The notes below the pieces were generated by a model. The model was not told the DNA's origin and searched no databases. It worked only from the letters and a program-made list of their open reading frames with translations. From Trichosporon coremiiforme (lineage: Eukaryota > Basidiomycota > Tremellomycetes > Trichosporonales > Trichosporonaceae): 64,000 nucleotides of DNA. This document shows positions 44,782 to 55,721 of this stretch, one piece after another. Made by a program: the position numbers and the translations under genes. The stretch covers positions 248,001 through 312,000 of the forward strand of contig BCJJ01000027.1 of NCBI GenBank assembly GCA_039545355.1. Reading direction: 5' to 3'. Position 1 is the stretch's first letter, and each line of letters starts with the position of its first letter.

Positions 44782-47700
44782 TTACAAATGAATCGCGCTA
44801 TCGCGCGCGAGATGCTCGGCGTGCACGTGCACGTCCTCCTCCATGCCGACAAAGAGATCCTCAAAGTCGCGCACTGTCGACTGAGAAATGACGCCGAACG
44901 CGTCCTGCAGGAGCCCGCCAAGGTAGTCCAGCTCTGCGATGACTTCCTGCATCGCGAGCGCGTACGCGAAGAAGAGCAGGTGGCGTCCTCCACCGCGGAC
45001 GGAGCGGCGTTTCACGACGTCGAGCGAACGGATCGCCTCGACCAGGCGCTCACGCGACGCCTCGGCTGGTGGCAGGTATGGCGGCATCGGGGTTCGGAGA
45101 TCGAAGCCGGCTGACAGGGTATAGAACTGTGGTTAGTTGTCGCCTGCAGGTCAGCAACTCACGTATAGAATGACATTGCCGGCCATCTCTCGCTGCTCCC
45201 TATTCACGGGAATGATGAAAGCCTGTCGGACACTCTGCCCGTTAGCTTGTTAACCTCGCGCGCCACAACTCACCTGGTCCCACTCGTGTCGCGTAGTCAC
45301 GCAGCGCATGCTGTGCAGCTTGTCGAGCATTCGCTCACAGCTGAGCAACACCTCGTGGTAGAAGTCGAAGGGGAACGGACCCTTGAGACGTGGCTCGTTG
45401 GCGGCGTGCTGCAGTAGCCCTCGCAATGTGGAGAGATGGCCCTGCAGATGCAGCTCCATCGCCATGAACTGCCTGACTCCGCGGCCCAGGTGGTGGCGCT
45501 TGGCAACTGTCGGCAGAATCGGTGAAGTCTCTGAGGGCGCCTCGTCCGAGTCGGGCTCCTCGAGCTCCTCCGTTCCGCGACTGTAGGCCGTCACCAGCTT
45601 AGAATAGAGATAGGACAGATCGAGACAGAATCTACGAGTCAGCTGGGCCGCAATTTCATTAGCTTACTCGGAGAGGCCCGTTCGCAGCTCCCTACGCGCG
45701 GTGTAGGGCCACCAGTAGCGGGATACAATGCCAGCCCAAATTACGCCTGCAGTGACACCTGTGACACGCCGGAAGGCGATGGTCGACGGCTCCAAATCCT
45801 TTTCGCGTAGGTTGTAAGCGTAGAGGCACGTGAGGTTCTTTCGTCAGCTGTTATGTGCGCATCAAGCTTACGTATGTCAGGAGAACAAAGCGCCCCGCTT
45901 GCGCATAGTTGGGGTACTGGGTGATGATGTAAAAGCAAGGCAGTGAGAACAGGAAACCGAAGATGGGCAGAGCAACGGCGTTCTCCGGGAACAGCGTGCA
46001 AGCAATGACGGCGACGACACCTCCAGCGCTGAAGGTTAGCTATGAGAAGCGAGCTCTGAAGCTTACATTGTGCCGACAACACGGAAGAAGGACAGGAAGT
46101 TCGTCTGGCCCACAGTGAGACTCATACTGGCGAAGAACGCGATCAGTGCCCACTCGCCTCTAAACTTGAGGAAGGTGCTCCGGGTAGACTCGATGAACGC
46201 CGGCGCAGCAAGCATGGCTCCAGCAACGCCGGTCTTGATCGCGTAACGCATGTCGGGCTCGCTCAGACGTGCACCGAACTCCCACACTCCCTGGTACAGC
46301 TTGGACAAACCTCTCAAGTTGGACCGGCGCGGTGTCAGGAGCGTGCCTCGTTCATCGCGCTTGTTGCGAGGGAAGAGCGCGGGCTGCAGCTTGCTAGGGT
46401 CGATGGGCACTAGTTTCTCTGAGACTTGTCAGCTGAAGCGATGTCCACAAACTCACGGAATTGCTTATAGATGAAGTTCTGCTTCTGACGCTTGCGACGC
46501 CAGGGGTTAACGTAGGATCGCACTTGCTCGATGGCCGTAAGGCGAGGTGCCTCCAGAATCTGTCTTGTCAGTGCGGACCGATGCCTTGAAGCTCACGTCA
46601 TTGACCGTGTCAAGAAGGAACAGGAGCTCTCTGGCGAACTCTTCCAGGGTGAACAGATAGCTAGCGTGAGCCCGAGTTGCCTGTGCCCGCTCACAAGTAG
46701 ACCAAGAATACGACCTCGTTCGGGCCGTCGTTACCATCTTGTTCCGGACTCGGAGCCGGGCTTTCACTTCTGCTGTCCGTGTCGGTATCACTGTGGTCGG
46801 AATCGTAGATGCCTAAGCGCCGGCGAGGACCAGCGTAGATGCTCTTGATAGCACGGCTGCTCGACCGACTGAAATTGGTCAGAGCGGTCGCCACATTGGC
46901 CCTCAGTTCCGGAATGTTGGTTGATTTGGCCGCATCGGGGTTCTCCGTAATGACAGCCTCGACGGCATCCAGTCCATAGTCACAGCGTTCCTGTGATATC
47001 AGCTATGATCATATTCGTCATAGTCGCTGTAAATCACCACCAATGTATCGAGATCGTCTCCAGTAATGCGCTGCAGCTGAAGGAACAGCTCCACACTTTG
47101 AGTTACGTCTGCTTCGCGTTCGACCGTGACAGCTGGCAGGTTGTTGAGATCGCCAACGACCGAGGGCGAGACCTTCTGACGCTTCTCGGACTGGTCGATT
47201 GAGAGGCGTCCGTCGATGTGCGCTCTGAGAAGCGCCTCCTGAACCCGAGTACTGCTTCGCATGGCTGCCAGATGCTGGGCCAAGCGAGCCATGCTACCGA
47301 TGGCAGCTTCGTACAGATCGATCTTGATACCACGCATACGAGGGTCGATGAGACGCTCGTGTTTGGCGTCCGCAAGATTAGCCTTCAGGGACTTGAAGGC
47401 GGCACCGTGAGACTTGACGGCATCCGCGAGAGGCATGCGGTTCTCCTTGATGACAGTCTTCTCCAGGAGGAAGGTCGAGCCAAGAAGGTCCAAGAGCGTC
47501 GAGAACGAATTCAGCGACTTAGACATGGAGTTTTGCAGGCGAGTGGTCGCTGACCGTGGGTATATCAGGAAGCAAACCACGTTTGTGATGCACGCTCCGA
47601 TGAACACAATCAGGAGCACCTCCTTCAACTTAATCCAGCCGCCTTCCTTCACGATGACAGTGAACACGGTCACGGCGGCCATTGAACAACCTGAGGTCAG

Positions 47701-49018
47701 GTTAGACGATGCTACAGCAACTCACCGGTGTTGAAAGCTGGATTTCCGACCCAGAGCTTAGCCCAAGCAAGTCCTCCCATCGCACCTCCGACGCAGAGAA
47801 CGCAGACAAGCCAATCGCCCAGCTCACTAACCCAGTCCCATCGGCTGCCATGAGATGGCGAATAGTAGTCGAACAGCGCGACGATCCCGAAGGATATGAG
47901 TGACACGACTGCAGATAAACTGGCCAAAATGGCGCAATACCTAGTGGAAAGGATCATGTTGCCGAGTGTTCGAGCTGGGTTGAACTACATCGTCAGCAGC
48001 AAGTTGGCACAAGCAGCTCACATAAACGACAATAGTGGCCACCATGTGCGCTGAATACGCTGGACGAGGATGAGGTCTGCCATGCACGTCTGTTTCTGTA
48101 CGCATGCTAAGCAAGTTTGACAGCGCTGGAACGAAAGTGAACAGGGACGCGATGAAGTACGCCAAGCCACACTTGAGGACGTCTGTCAGCCAGGGTGGCT
48201 GCTTCCATCGTTCCTTCCATTGCGGTGGTCCCTCTGTCAGGTTAGTGAAAGGACAAAGGTAGACTATACGTACGTTTCATTGGCGTAGTCGGTGGCAACT
48301 GCGGTGGGCCAGAGGGTAGGCGAATGTGCTGCTGCTCAGTCGCCCCATAGCGGATCGAGATCGGCGAGCGGGTCGCAGACTGTGCCTGGGGCTCCTGCGT
48401 GTCGCCCAGGACGCTCACCAAGCTCTCCATGACACTGTCCATTGGCGGAGGCGAAGCAGATAAGACGCCAGACATGGACGGTTCCGACATCGCGGCGTCA
48501 GCCAGATTTGGCATCGAGGACAGGACAGGGCTCTGTTGGAGCGTCGATCGCGAAGGTGTTGCTGATGATCGGAGGACCGCGGCCGGTGATGAGCCGTCTC
48601 GCCTTCGTGCGTTCGACGGTCCTTCCTGGGGAGATGAAATCATGAGGTCAGCCAAGGTCTCCCAGTTGGCGAGGTAGTCGTTTTGAGGCTGGACCCGGCT
48701 GCGCGATGAGGGCACGTAGATTGATCCGGGTAAGCTCTGGCCTAAGCCAGCGCCTGGTGACGGTGGTGGAGCGCCGGCTGATATGTGCCGTCTGAGGCCA
48801 GGACGTGATACTGGTGTGGACAGCCAGCTACCATCGACTGCCGAGCCAGGGGCGGGGAAGGTGGCAGTCGTCGGGGTGCAGGGAAGACCAGCCCTGCTGG
48901 AGCTGGCAGTTGGCTGGCCGTCCTCGTCGAACTCGAACATGGACGAGTTGAGGCTCGGCGGGGGCCGTTGTGCCCTCGCTATTGGAGATTGGGACGGACT
49001 TCGTGAGCGTTCAGCCAT
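44782..49018 (-). CDS. Aromatic-acid-exporter-like membrane transporter (ArAE_2/DUF2421)
   Basis: Thirteen exons: 49018-48274, 48233-48022, 47984-47726, 47690-47038, 46990-46695, 46660-46597, 46559-46457, 46418-46067, 46028-45872, 45837-45668, 45631-45274, 45234-45163 and 45126-44782, total 1,261 residues. Residues 1-248 are Ser/Pro-rich. An N-terminal membrane block follows (LKCGLAYFIASLFTFVPALS, YCAILASLSAVVSLISFGIV, VLLIVFIGACITNVVCFLIY), then a long helical cytosolic part, a second membrane block (RYAIKTGVAGAMLAAPAF, IPVNREQREMAGNVILYFYT near the end) and the C-terminal domain. This is the layout of fungal FUSC/ArAE-type proteins, sometimes called brefeldin-A-sensitivity related. Substrate unknown. 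The exon 4 donor (GTGATT) is the least certain junction. An in-frame ATG at 49048 is an alternative start with a weaker context. Confidence 0.85.
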
Positions 49019-49301
49019 GACTTGATGTACAGAACGATGAGTAGACATGTGACGGCCAAAGTGGTGCACCTTTTGTCACGCGGGGGCTTCCGCGGACTAC
49101 CTCCACCCGGACCACACAAACACCCAAGGACCATTCAGCCATGCCAGCCAAGCCAAGCCTACAACGGTACATGCCAGTGGCTGGCGGAGGCAAATTGTTG
49201 ATCTCGGCGCACCCCGCGTCATACGGTGACCGTCTTGGGATGCGAGATCGCTTGCATTATCTGGTCCGTTCTGCAACCACCTTCCTCACATACCTAACAG
49301 C
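49019..49301. promoter_or_regulatory. Divergent promoter between ArAE-like transporter and MED1
   Basis: These 283 bases separate two opposed start codons and must hold both promoters. No TATA box is obvious. The alternative ATG of the minus-strand gene at 49048 lies inside it. Confidence 0.5.
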
Positions 49302-51307
49302 ATGGCCGCCGCGCAAGAGGCTTCCGCTACTGAACCCGCAGCAGCTACTGCTGCCGCAGCCACGGCTCCGGCTGTGACATCCTTGTCCACCGCCAGCACG
49401 ATACCGGCGAATACGACCGTCCTGTCCACTTTCCACAATCTCTTGAGAGCACATGTCGCTTCTCATCCATCACCGACCCTCCCCTACCTCCACCCCTACG
49501 CACCCCTGCCTGCATCGGCATGGAAGGGCAAGGCGAAGGCAGAGCTCCTCAGCCAATCTCAGCAGGCAGATGCCCTGCAAGCAATTCGGGAGACAATGGA
49601 GGGAGCGAAGGCTGTCCTGGCGAAGCGAGAGAACGACCGGCTGCGGTTGACGAGGGCCATGAAGGAAGTGTGGGTGTCGATGATTTAAAGGAAGGCACAC
49701 TGACAATGCAGCGTTAACCACGAAACGGCCCTTCTTCCCCTGGGTACTACTCTCTCGTCCTTGCCGCCAGCTCGACGGATACCTTTGAGCCCCAAGGGCA
49801 CGTCGGATTTGCTTCATGCTCTGGCGAAACGCGCCGGCTTGCAGTGCTTCGCCGAAGATGCTGGAAGCCAGAAAATGACCTTGACCCTGGCTGGAGAGCG
49901 CTTTGTTGTGGACGTCGACATCGAGACCGACAGCGACGGCAAAGTCACGATACACAAGCTCACCGCGACCCACATTACGCCCGGAGGAGAAACTGGAAAG
50001 AGCGAGTGGATCGAGGGCGTCATGCGGAAAGCTGTCGACAACCACACCTCGCTGTGGAACTCAAGACAAGGGAACGACGACAAGCTGCGAGCCTCGGGCC
50101 GTACGATTGAGTGCTTGCTAGGCGAGCTGAAGATGCTGGACGACCTGGCGGTGCGGGACAAGACCGGTGTCGACTACTTCGCTGAGCTCGAGACACTCAC
50201 CGCCACAATGGAAGAGAAGGTTAAAGGGACCGACGAGAAGGTCCGCATCTTTCCTGACCCCAACCAGGGAATCTTCCCATCCTTCCGACTGTTTGAGGGT
50301 GGCATCAACGGTAATCCGACGCTCCGGTTGCGCCCGGCGCTCCAGGGAGAGTCCGTGGCGCTGCCGCCGTCGCCAGAGTCGCAGGCGGCGCCTGAAGGAG
50401 CTGCTGCTGGCGGAAACGCCATGGAGGTCGACCAGCAGCATGCGACGGGCATTTGCAAGGGCTCGTGGGTGATTGAGTCTATCGATGAGTACCCGGAGCC
50501 GTGCTCGTCAGGGAAGGGTATCGTCGTGCGTCGAACTTGGGCCATTCCTAATCCGGAGGATGGCGAGTCCAAGGCGTGGTCGGCTTCAGTCAAAGCCGAA
50601 GGCTTGGTGGTGAGTTGCCGATGTCCCGTGCTCAACTGACAGTAGTACCAAGGTGCGGTTGAGGCAATGGGCATGGCGGCCATGCCCATCTTCCCGTACA
50701 ACACCGATTTTGTGCACCCGACTGAGAGCTTGAAACAGCACTGGTCGATGGGGCATCCGGGGCCCGAGGGCTTCGTCGTGGGCAGGATCGCCGTTCCGGG
50801 CACTTGGGATGCCGTCGGAACCGTTTGCTCTGCTCTCAGAGTTCAGGCCGTTCTCAACGAGCTGATCAACTCTGCGTTCCCGCCGTCAAAACTCAAGAGC
50901 CAGGCGGAGCAGCAGCCAAACGACGCTAACGGTAGTGCTGAGGGCGATGGCGCCGAGATGGTCGATATCTCAGAGCTCGAGGGCGGTGAGTGATTGCCAG
51001 GTATGTTTCTCCGCGGCTAATACTCCCAGCACGTTCAGACATTCCGATCAGTGTCATGCTCTTCCAGCAGAGCATGCGCGTCAGTATGCCGCTTAGCGAA
51101 GATGCCGATGGGGCGCTGTTGTTGGAGATACAGGCGACCCCGGAACCTCCATATCTGTCGGTGTCTTGGCGCGTCGATGACAAAGCGGCAGTAGACGATG
51201 CGACCCGAGGGCGTCTCGACGCTGCTGTCACGGCGACTAAGAGCATGGGTCCTGCCGATTTGATCGGGATCGTCCGTGACGTTGCCAACGCGCTGACGCC
51301 GGCGTGA
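49302..51307 (+). CDS. MED1: Probable Mediator complex subunit 1
   Basis: Middle-module subunit of Mediator, linking activators to RNA polymerase II. Exons 49302-49669, 49712-50609, 50646-50985 and 51030-51307 give 627 residues. After an Ala/Thr-rich start the Med1 pattern appears: a helical unit (LLHALAKRAGLQCFAE), then MTLTLAGERFVVDVDIETDS with KVTIHKLTATHI, and the WIEGVMRKAVDNHTSLWNSR / LRASGRTIECLLGELKMLDD helices. The following beta-rich half includes FPSFRLFEGG, then ESLKQHWSMGHPGPEGFVVG and ISVMLFQQSMRVSMPL. This order resembles fungal Med1 but no single residue signature proves it. Intron 1 needs donor GTGGGT: a splice at the adjacent GTGTCG would create an immediate stop. Confidence 0.68.
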
Positions 51308-51729
51308 GCTGGGCCCAGGTGGACCCAGCGGAACAGCAATGCAGGCGTGGGACGCTAAGAGGGTAAGCCCCCTCACTATGTGGGGACGTATGCATGCACA
51401 CATGATGAAGAGAGGCACAAGCAATGCACTACTATGCACTAGCTCGGCGTGATCGTGTTCGCTCAAGATAGCTCCGGGCCGAGTGGGCCAAGCTAAGCCT
51501 TAGCTCATGGTACTCGCCGTGAGGATGATACGGTTCGCAACGACCGAAAATTTCCGGAAGGGGCAATGTGGAAATGACCGAAATCGCCTGCAAGCTTCCC
51601 AGGACGAGGAGCAGGGATGACTAGTCCGCGGCGTCTGCGCGCTGCCTGCTCTGCTTGCGAGCGTCGCTTGCTTGGCTGCAACGCACGAAGGAACGGGGCG
51701 AAGGAAGGTACATGTCTCGGCGCCTTCAC

Positions 51730-51765
51730 GGCTGGCTGGCTGGCTGGTTAGCTGGCTGGCTGAGC
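51730..51765. repeat. (GCTG)n microsatellite
   Basis: An interrupted run of GCTG tetramers (ggctggctggctggctgg, tta, gctggctggctgag) in non-coding DNA between MED1 and BWC2. Confidence 0.85.
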
Positions 51766-52225
51766 GGGGCTTTGGCTGTCTCCCTGGAGAAGCATCGGCG
51801 GGCCGCCATGGGCATTTCAGCATTTCAGCATTTGTAACCTCTGCTCCGCCTGCCGCCCGCACCCATGTGCTCTGAGTCAATGATGCATCTACCGTCACCG
51901 TCTCAGTTGCTTCTGCGATCCTCCTATCCTCCGTTTGCTGACCAAGTTGCTCCGGCAAGCAGTTGCCGCCGCCCTTGGATACAGGTAGATAACACCATCA
52001 GCAATCGAAAACACCGCAGCCACAAACCCAAATCCGATCCGACACAGGTGCGATCGAAGTCTCGCCGATCACATTGCTTGGCCCCTACTCGCTCCATCAT
52101 TCATCTCTCGTCCCCTCATCCCATCGCCTTAACGTCAGCCGTGCACCCATCCCAGCTGCACGTCCCGTTCTCCTGCCCCTTCCCCCCTCATCGCCCCGCC
52201 CCGCCTGCGCGCAACTGCACGCGCC

Positions 52226-52447
52226 ATGTCCGCGCCACCCGGAGCCGTCGTAAGTTCTTCGCATCGCATAACAGCCGGTGACGTTTTCACTGACCACCGC
52301 GCCGTCCCGTTTGTCACCAATCTCGATCACATCCTGCACCAACAATCCCCGACATCCCGCGTCCCGCATCCCCACACCCGTCGTATTTTCATTCCTTCGG
52401 ACATCCCCCCGCCATCGACGACGACTTGTTGCTTGTTGACACTCTGA
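52226..52447 (+). promoter_or_regulatory. Upstream ORF in the BWC2 leader
   Basis: A 73-codon ORF starts at the first ATG of the pyrimidine-rich leader and ends 56 bases before the ATG used here for BWC2. Its first eight codons (MSAPPGAV) end at a perfect GTAAGT donor at 52250. A splice to the AG at 52577-52578 would join them in frame to the downstream BWC2 codons. It is therefore either a uORF or a true first exon. Confidence 0.4.
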
Positions 52448-52503
52448 TCACCGCCGCACTCGTTCGATGACGTCTCCCCCGAATCCGAAAACGACCCCCG
52501 CCC

Positions 52504-54379
52504 ATGACGCTCGATCGCGACAACAAACTCATTCCTCTCAAACTTCCGTCCTCCTTGCAACTGTTTCCCCGTGTGCAGCCTCTGGGTGGAGTCCGATGCT
52601 ACTGGGCCCTGCTGGTGCCCACCTACAATGCCGACGCGAGCGGGCAGAATCGACTCGAGCTCAAATTTGCCTATCTCGACCCCGTTCTCAGCACGCATCT
52701 CGGCCCTCAGAATATCGCTCTGACCGACCACGGCGTCATCGAGTTCATCCACGAAGCGGAACGCGAGCGTGAGTAGCATTGTTACGTTGTCGATCGGCCG
52801 GGCGCATCGCGGCCCTACTACGATCGCAATCGGTGGCCGCAGGGGACCATCACTCTGCGACACACACGCACACATCCGTTACCCGTACTCATAGGACTCG
52901 GTGGCGCAGACCATTTCATCACAGCCTACCATCGTTACAGAGTCAGAATGACCGTTGAAGGCCCATGCTGCACTCGCTGTCGCTTGCATGGGCTCGTGAC
53001 ATCAAGCGGGCAGTGCATCGCCGTTCAAAATCCTACCAGCATTCCACTCCGGCCTGACGTCAACCCACCGCCACTGGATACGGACCCGAACTAACAACCG
53101 CAGAGGCACGCAAGGACCTGGCGAGTGCAATCCAGAACGATGATCTGCAAGGAAGTGTTACGAGGTACGTTTGCATTCGGCCGACCTCGGCCGGTTCGGC
53201 ACAAGGGCGCTCTGCTGACCAAGCCAGAATGCGGTTCCCGCGCCTATCGCGTGTGAGAACGATGCTCGGGGCGCAGCCGCAGGAGGTGTCGCGGCCTCCG
53301 GAACTAGAGAAGATCATGGAGAACGCAGAGTACCTTGTGATCGACCTGGTGCTGAACTGGGTCGCGGATGGGCTGCTGCTCGCCTTCTTCCATGCCATCA
53401 AGGACAGAGACCCGCAAGCCAACAATGACCCACAACGCAAACACGAGGGATGGTCGAATTACTGTGGTGCGGGGACCATGTTCCCTGAGGAGGTGAGTTG
53501 CTTGGTTTGAGTAGGGTGTCACTGACCGTGCAGCAAATACAGGTGCTGCAGCAGGCAGTTGCGTCGAACGTCATCCTTCCCGCACGGACACGCTACCCGC
53601 CGACGCGTGTGTTCCAGCTGCAAGCGACGGGTGGGCCACACCAGCCGCCGAGTCTTCTGTTCTCCTGGCCGCCGCCCCGGCCACCCAATGCTCCCGGACA
53701 CGGTGATGGGATGTACGACGCGGAGGAGTACGCGGAGCTGATGCGCGGCGTCGACATGGACCCGAGCATGCTGACGACCAAGCCGGGCGAGGTGCGCACG
53801 AATTGCACGACGCGTTTCGGCGCCGAACATTCAATCCGCACCGAGGGTGTGTACAGGCACGTGAACAGTGTGTTCATTCCCTACGGCTCGCTCGTGTTCG
53901 CTTGCTACCAGACGAAGAAGACGATCGAGCTGCGCCCGTCCGGTGCCACTGAGGCATGGTCTGCTCCGCAGCAACCGTCGCCAGCGACGTCACCCGTGGT
54001 GGCCGGCGGAGGCGAGTGGCGCCCTCCCCAGGGCGAGTTCGAGAACTACCCGTCCTCCTCCCAGTTCGGCCGCGACTACCCTCCCCCAGGTCCCCCCGGA
54101 GGACCAGGCTACGGCGCACCAGGGTATGGCCCCGGCTTCGGGCGGATGAACGACGCGGCGCCAGCCCAACCCCGGCCAACAGGCAGCAGCTCCCGTCCGC
54201 TCGTGCGTCCCCCCGGCGACGTCGAGAAGTGCCGTGGGTGCGGCACGCGCGAGTCCCCGGAATGGCGCAAGGGCGAGAACGGCGTCAAGGACCTGTGCAA
54301 CGCATGTGGTCTCAAGTTGGCGCGTGCGGTCGCGAAGAGGGAGGGAAGGCAGAAACCGAGGAAGAAGGACAAGACGTAA
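52504..54379 (+). CDS. BWC2: WC-2-like PAS/GATA transcription factor (Bwc2)
   Basis: Partner of the blue-light receptor WC-1/Bwc1, giving DNA binding to the light-response complex. Exons 52504-52768, 53104-53164, 53228-53492 and 53534-54379 give 478 residues. The first half reads as a divergent PAS region ([47 protein letters not shown]). A Pro/Gly/Tyr-rich linker follows. The C-terminal GATA finger is C-x2-C-x18-C-x2-C with cysteines at about 430, 433, 452 and 455 ([31 protein letters not shown]), the spacing of fungal WC-2 rather than the 17-residue loop of most GATA factors. A basic tail ends the protein. Intron 1 is 335 nt, far longer than its neighbours. The start is uncertain: an alternative first exon at 52226-52249 would replace the first 25 residues with MSAPPGAV. 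Confidence 0.85.
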
Positions 54380-55541
54380 CACAAAGCGAGCGGAGCGAGC
54401 CATCATCATAGACAAGCTCCGCGAGCTGAGTGGAAAGGAGTCTAGGAGAAGCAAGGAAGGAGGAGCAGCAGGCAGAGCCTCGAGAGGAAAGAGACCAGCA
54501 TTGATTGCGGTGTGATGACGGACCCTAATAATCCCGTAGTAGAGCTTAGGTATAATGAGGAGGATTGAAGTTGGACGAGTGCGGCGGAGGTGTGTCGCCG
54601 ACCCTCTGTTGACCAGGAAGCAATGCATCTGTGCATCATTCTGCCGCGCTGCGCGCTGCCGAGCTGCCGAGCGTGCGAGGGAAGCGAGCGAGCGAACTGC
54701 TAGCCAGGCACTTCCATTTAACGCTTAGATCACGATCGCCACCTGCGGCGCAAGCCGGGCGTGCCGGTCGCGCCGGTCAGAGGGTTTAGCTCGAGACTGG
54801 CGCTGAAACGTGGGCGCGGAGTAGAGTTTGTAGGAGGCTGATACGCTGCCTCGTCCCTACGCTCTCTCGAGCTACAAGCGACACGGCCGATGTTTTCGCA
54901 CAGGCACATGGCTAACACTGACTCAGCAACCAGGAGAGCCGCCAAAGCCTGCTGAGCAAGGGCAAAAGTCGCAACTGAAAGTTCAAGTGACGTATCAGAA
55001 GCTTCGGCAGCACCGCGGCCCGTGTTCGACGAACGAGGAGCGGCCAACGATCGGGCCCGCCTAGCAGAGTTAACTCCGTGCTCCGTGGTGACTAAGGTAA
55101 GTTCGATTCGAGAAACTCGGCCGTCAAACAAGAATGTGTTCGGCAGAAGCGGCCACCGTGGCCGTGGGCGCGTAGGTATGTCGGCATGCCGGTATGCCTT
55201 ACGATGATCGTGCTTCAGCGCGCCAGCGCGCATACCGCTCGATCACCGTGATCGAGATCGGAAACGCTGCGGAGTCGTGATCGTGAGGCTCAGACAGATC
55301 TTCTTCTTGCCCGGCCTTTGAGCTCAGACCTCAGTTGCCTCAGACACTGGACAACACAGTCACGCCTGCCTGTCGCCAGCGTGTGGCCAATAGAGGTCGC
55401 AGGATCATACAGGGCATAAGAGAAGCTAGAGAAGACCAAGTTGGGCAAAAAGAAAAAAAAGTCAAAAAAAGCATGCGCGTATCGAGAGATCGGGGGCTGC
55501 AGGGCTTGAGGCGGCTCAGGTTTCTCACTCAGCCTCCCTCG

Positions 55542-55721
55542 CTAAGACGTTTGCGGTGCGGTGGCCCCCACTGCTGGCTCTGCTTGGCTCCTTGGGTAAT
55601 TGATGATGAAAGGGTTCTGGGGACGCGTGAGCCACTGGAACTCGTCGTCGCCATATAGTTCCGGCTTGCGATTGGTGAAGGCAACATCTGTAGGGAAGAC
55701 TACGTTCAGCGACCCTCCCAT
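55542..55721 (-). CDS. Possible small protein or orphan exon
   Basis: A 59-residue ORF from an ATG at 55721, beginning MGGSLNVVFPTDVAFTNRKP and containing DDEFQWLTRPQNPFIINYPR. Its middle section has the codon choice of true genes in this window (GAC, GAG, TTC, CAG, CTC, CCC, AAC, ATC) and a protein-like composition, unlike its neighbours. I recognise no family. It could be a small gene, the last exon of a gene whose upstream exons I could not find, or a decayed fragment. Confidence 0.25.
   Translation of the reverse strand: MGGSLNVVFPTDVAFTNRKPELYGDDEFQWLTRPQNPFIINYPRSQAEPAVGATAPQTS

Larger units (their letters stand above)
51308..52503. other. Intergenic between MED1 and BWC2, including BWC2 leader
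   Basis: This 1.2-kb same-strand gap includes a GCTG microsatellite (51730-51765). From about 51900 onward it is strongly pyrimidine-rich on the plus strand, and between 52275 and 52576 the dinucleotide AG does not occur, extending into the first codons of BWC2. A short upstream ORF lies at 52226-52447. Confidence 0.5.

Noticed and set aside
55080..55130. tRNA-like T-loop (gttcgattcga)
   Set aside because: The flanking bases do not pair into a T-stem and no acceptor or anticodon arm could be folded.
54730..55233. 167-codon minus-strand ORF downstream of BWC2
   Set aside because: Composition is random-like with no recognisable motif or intron signal.
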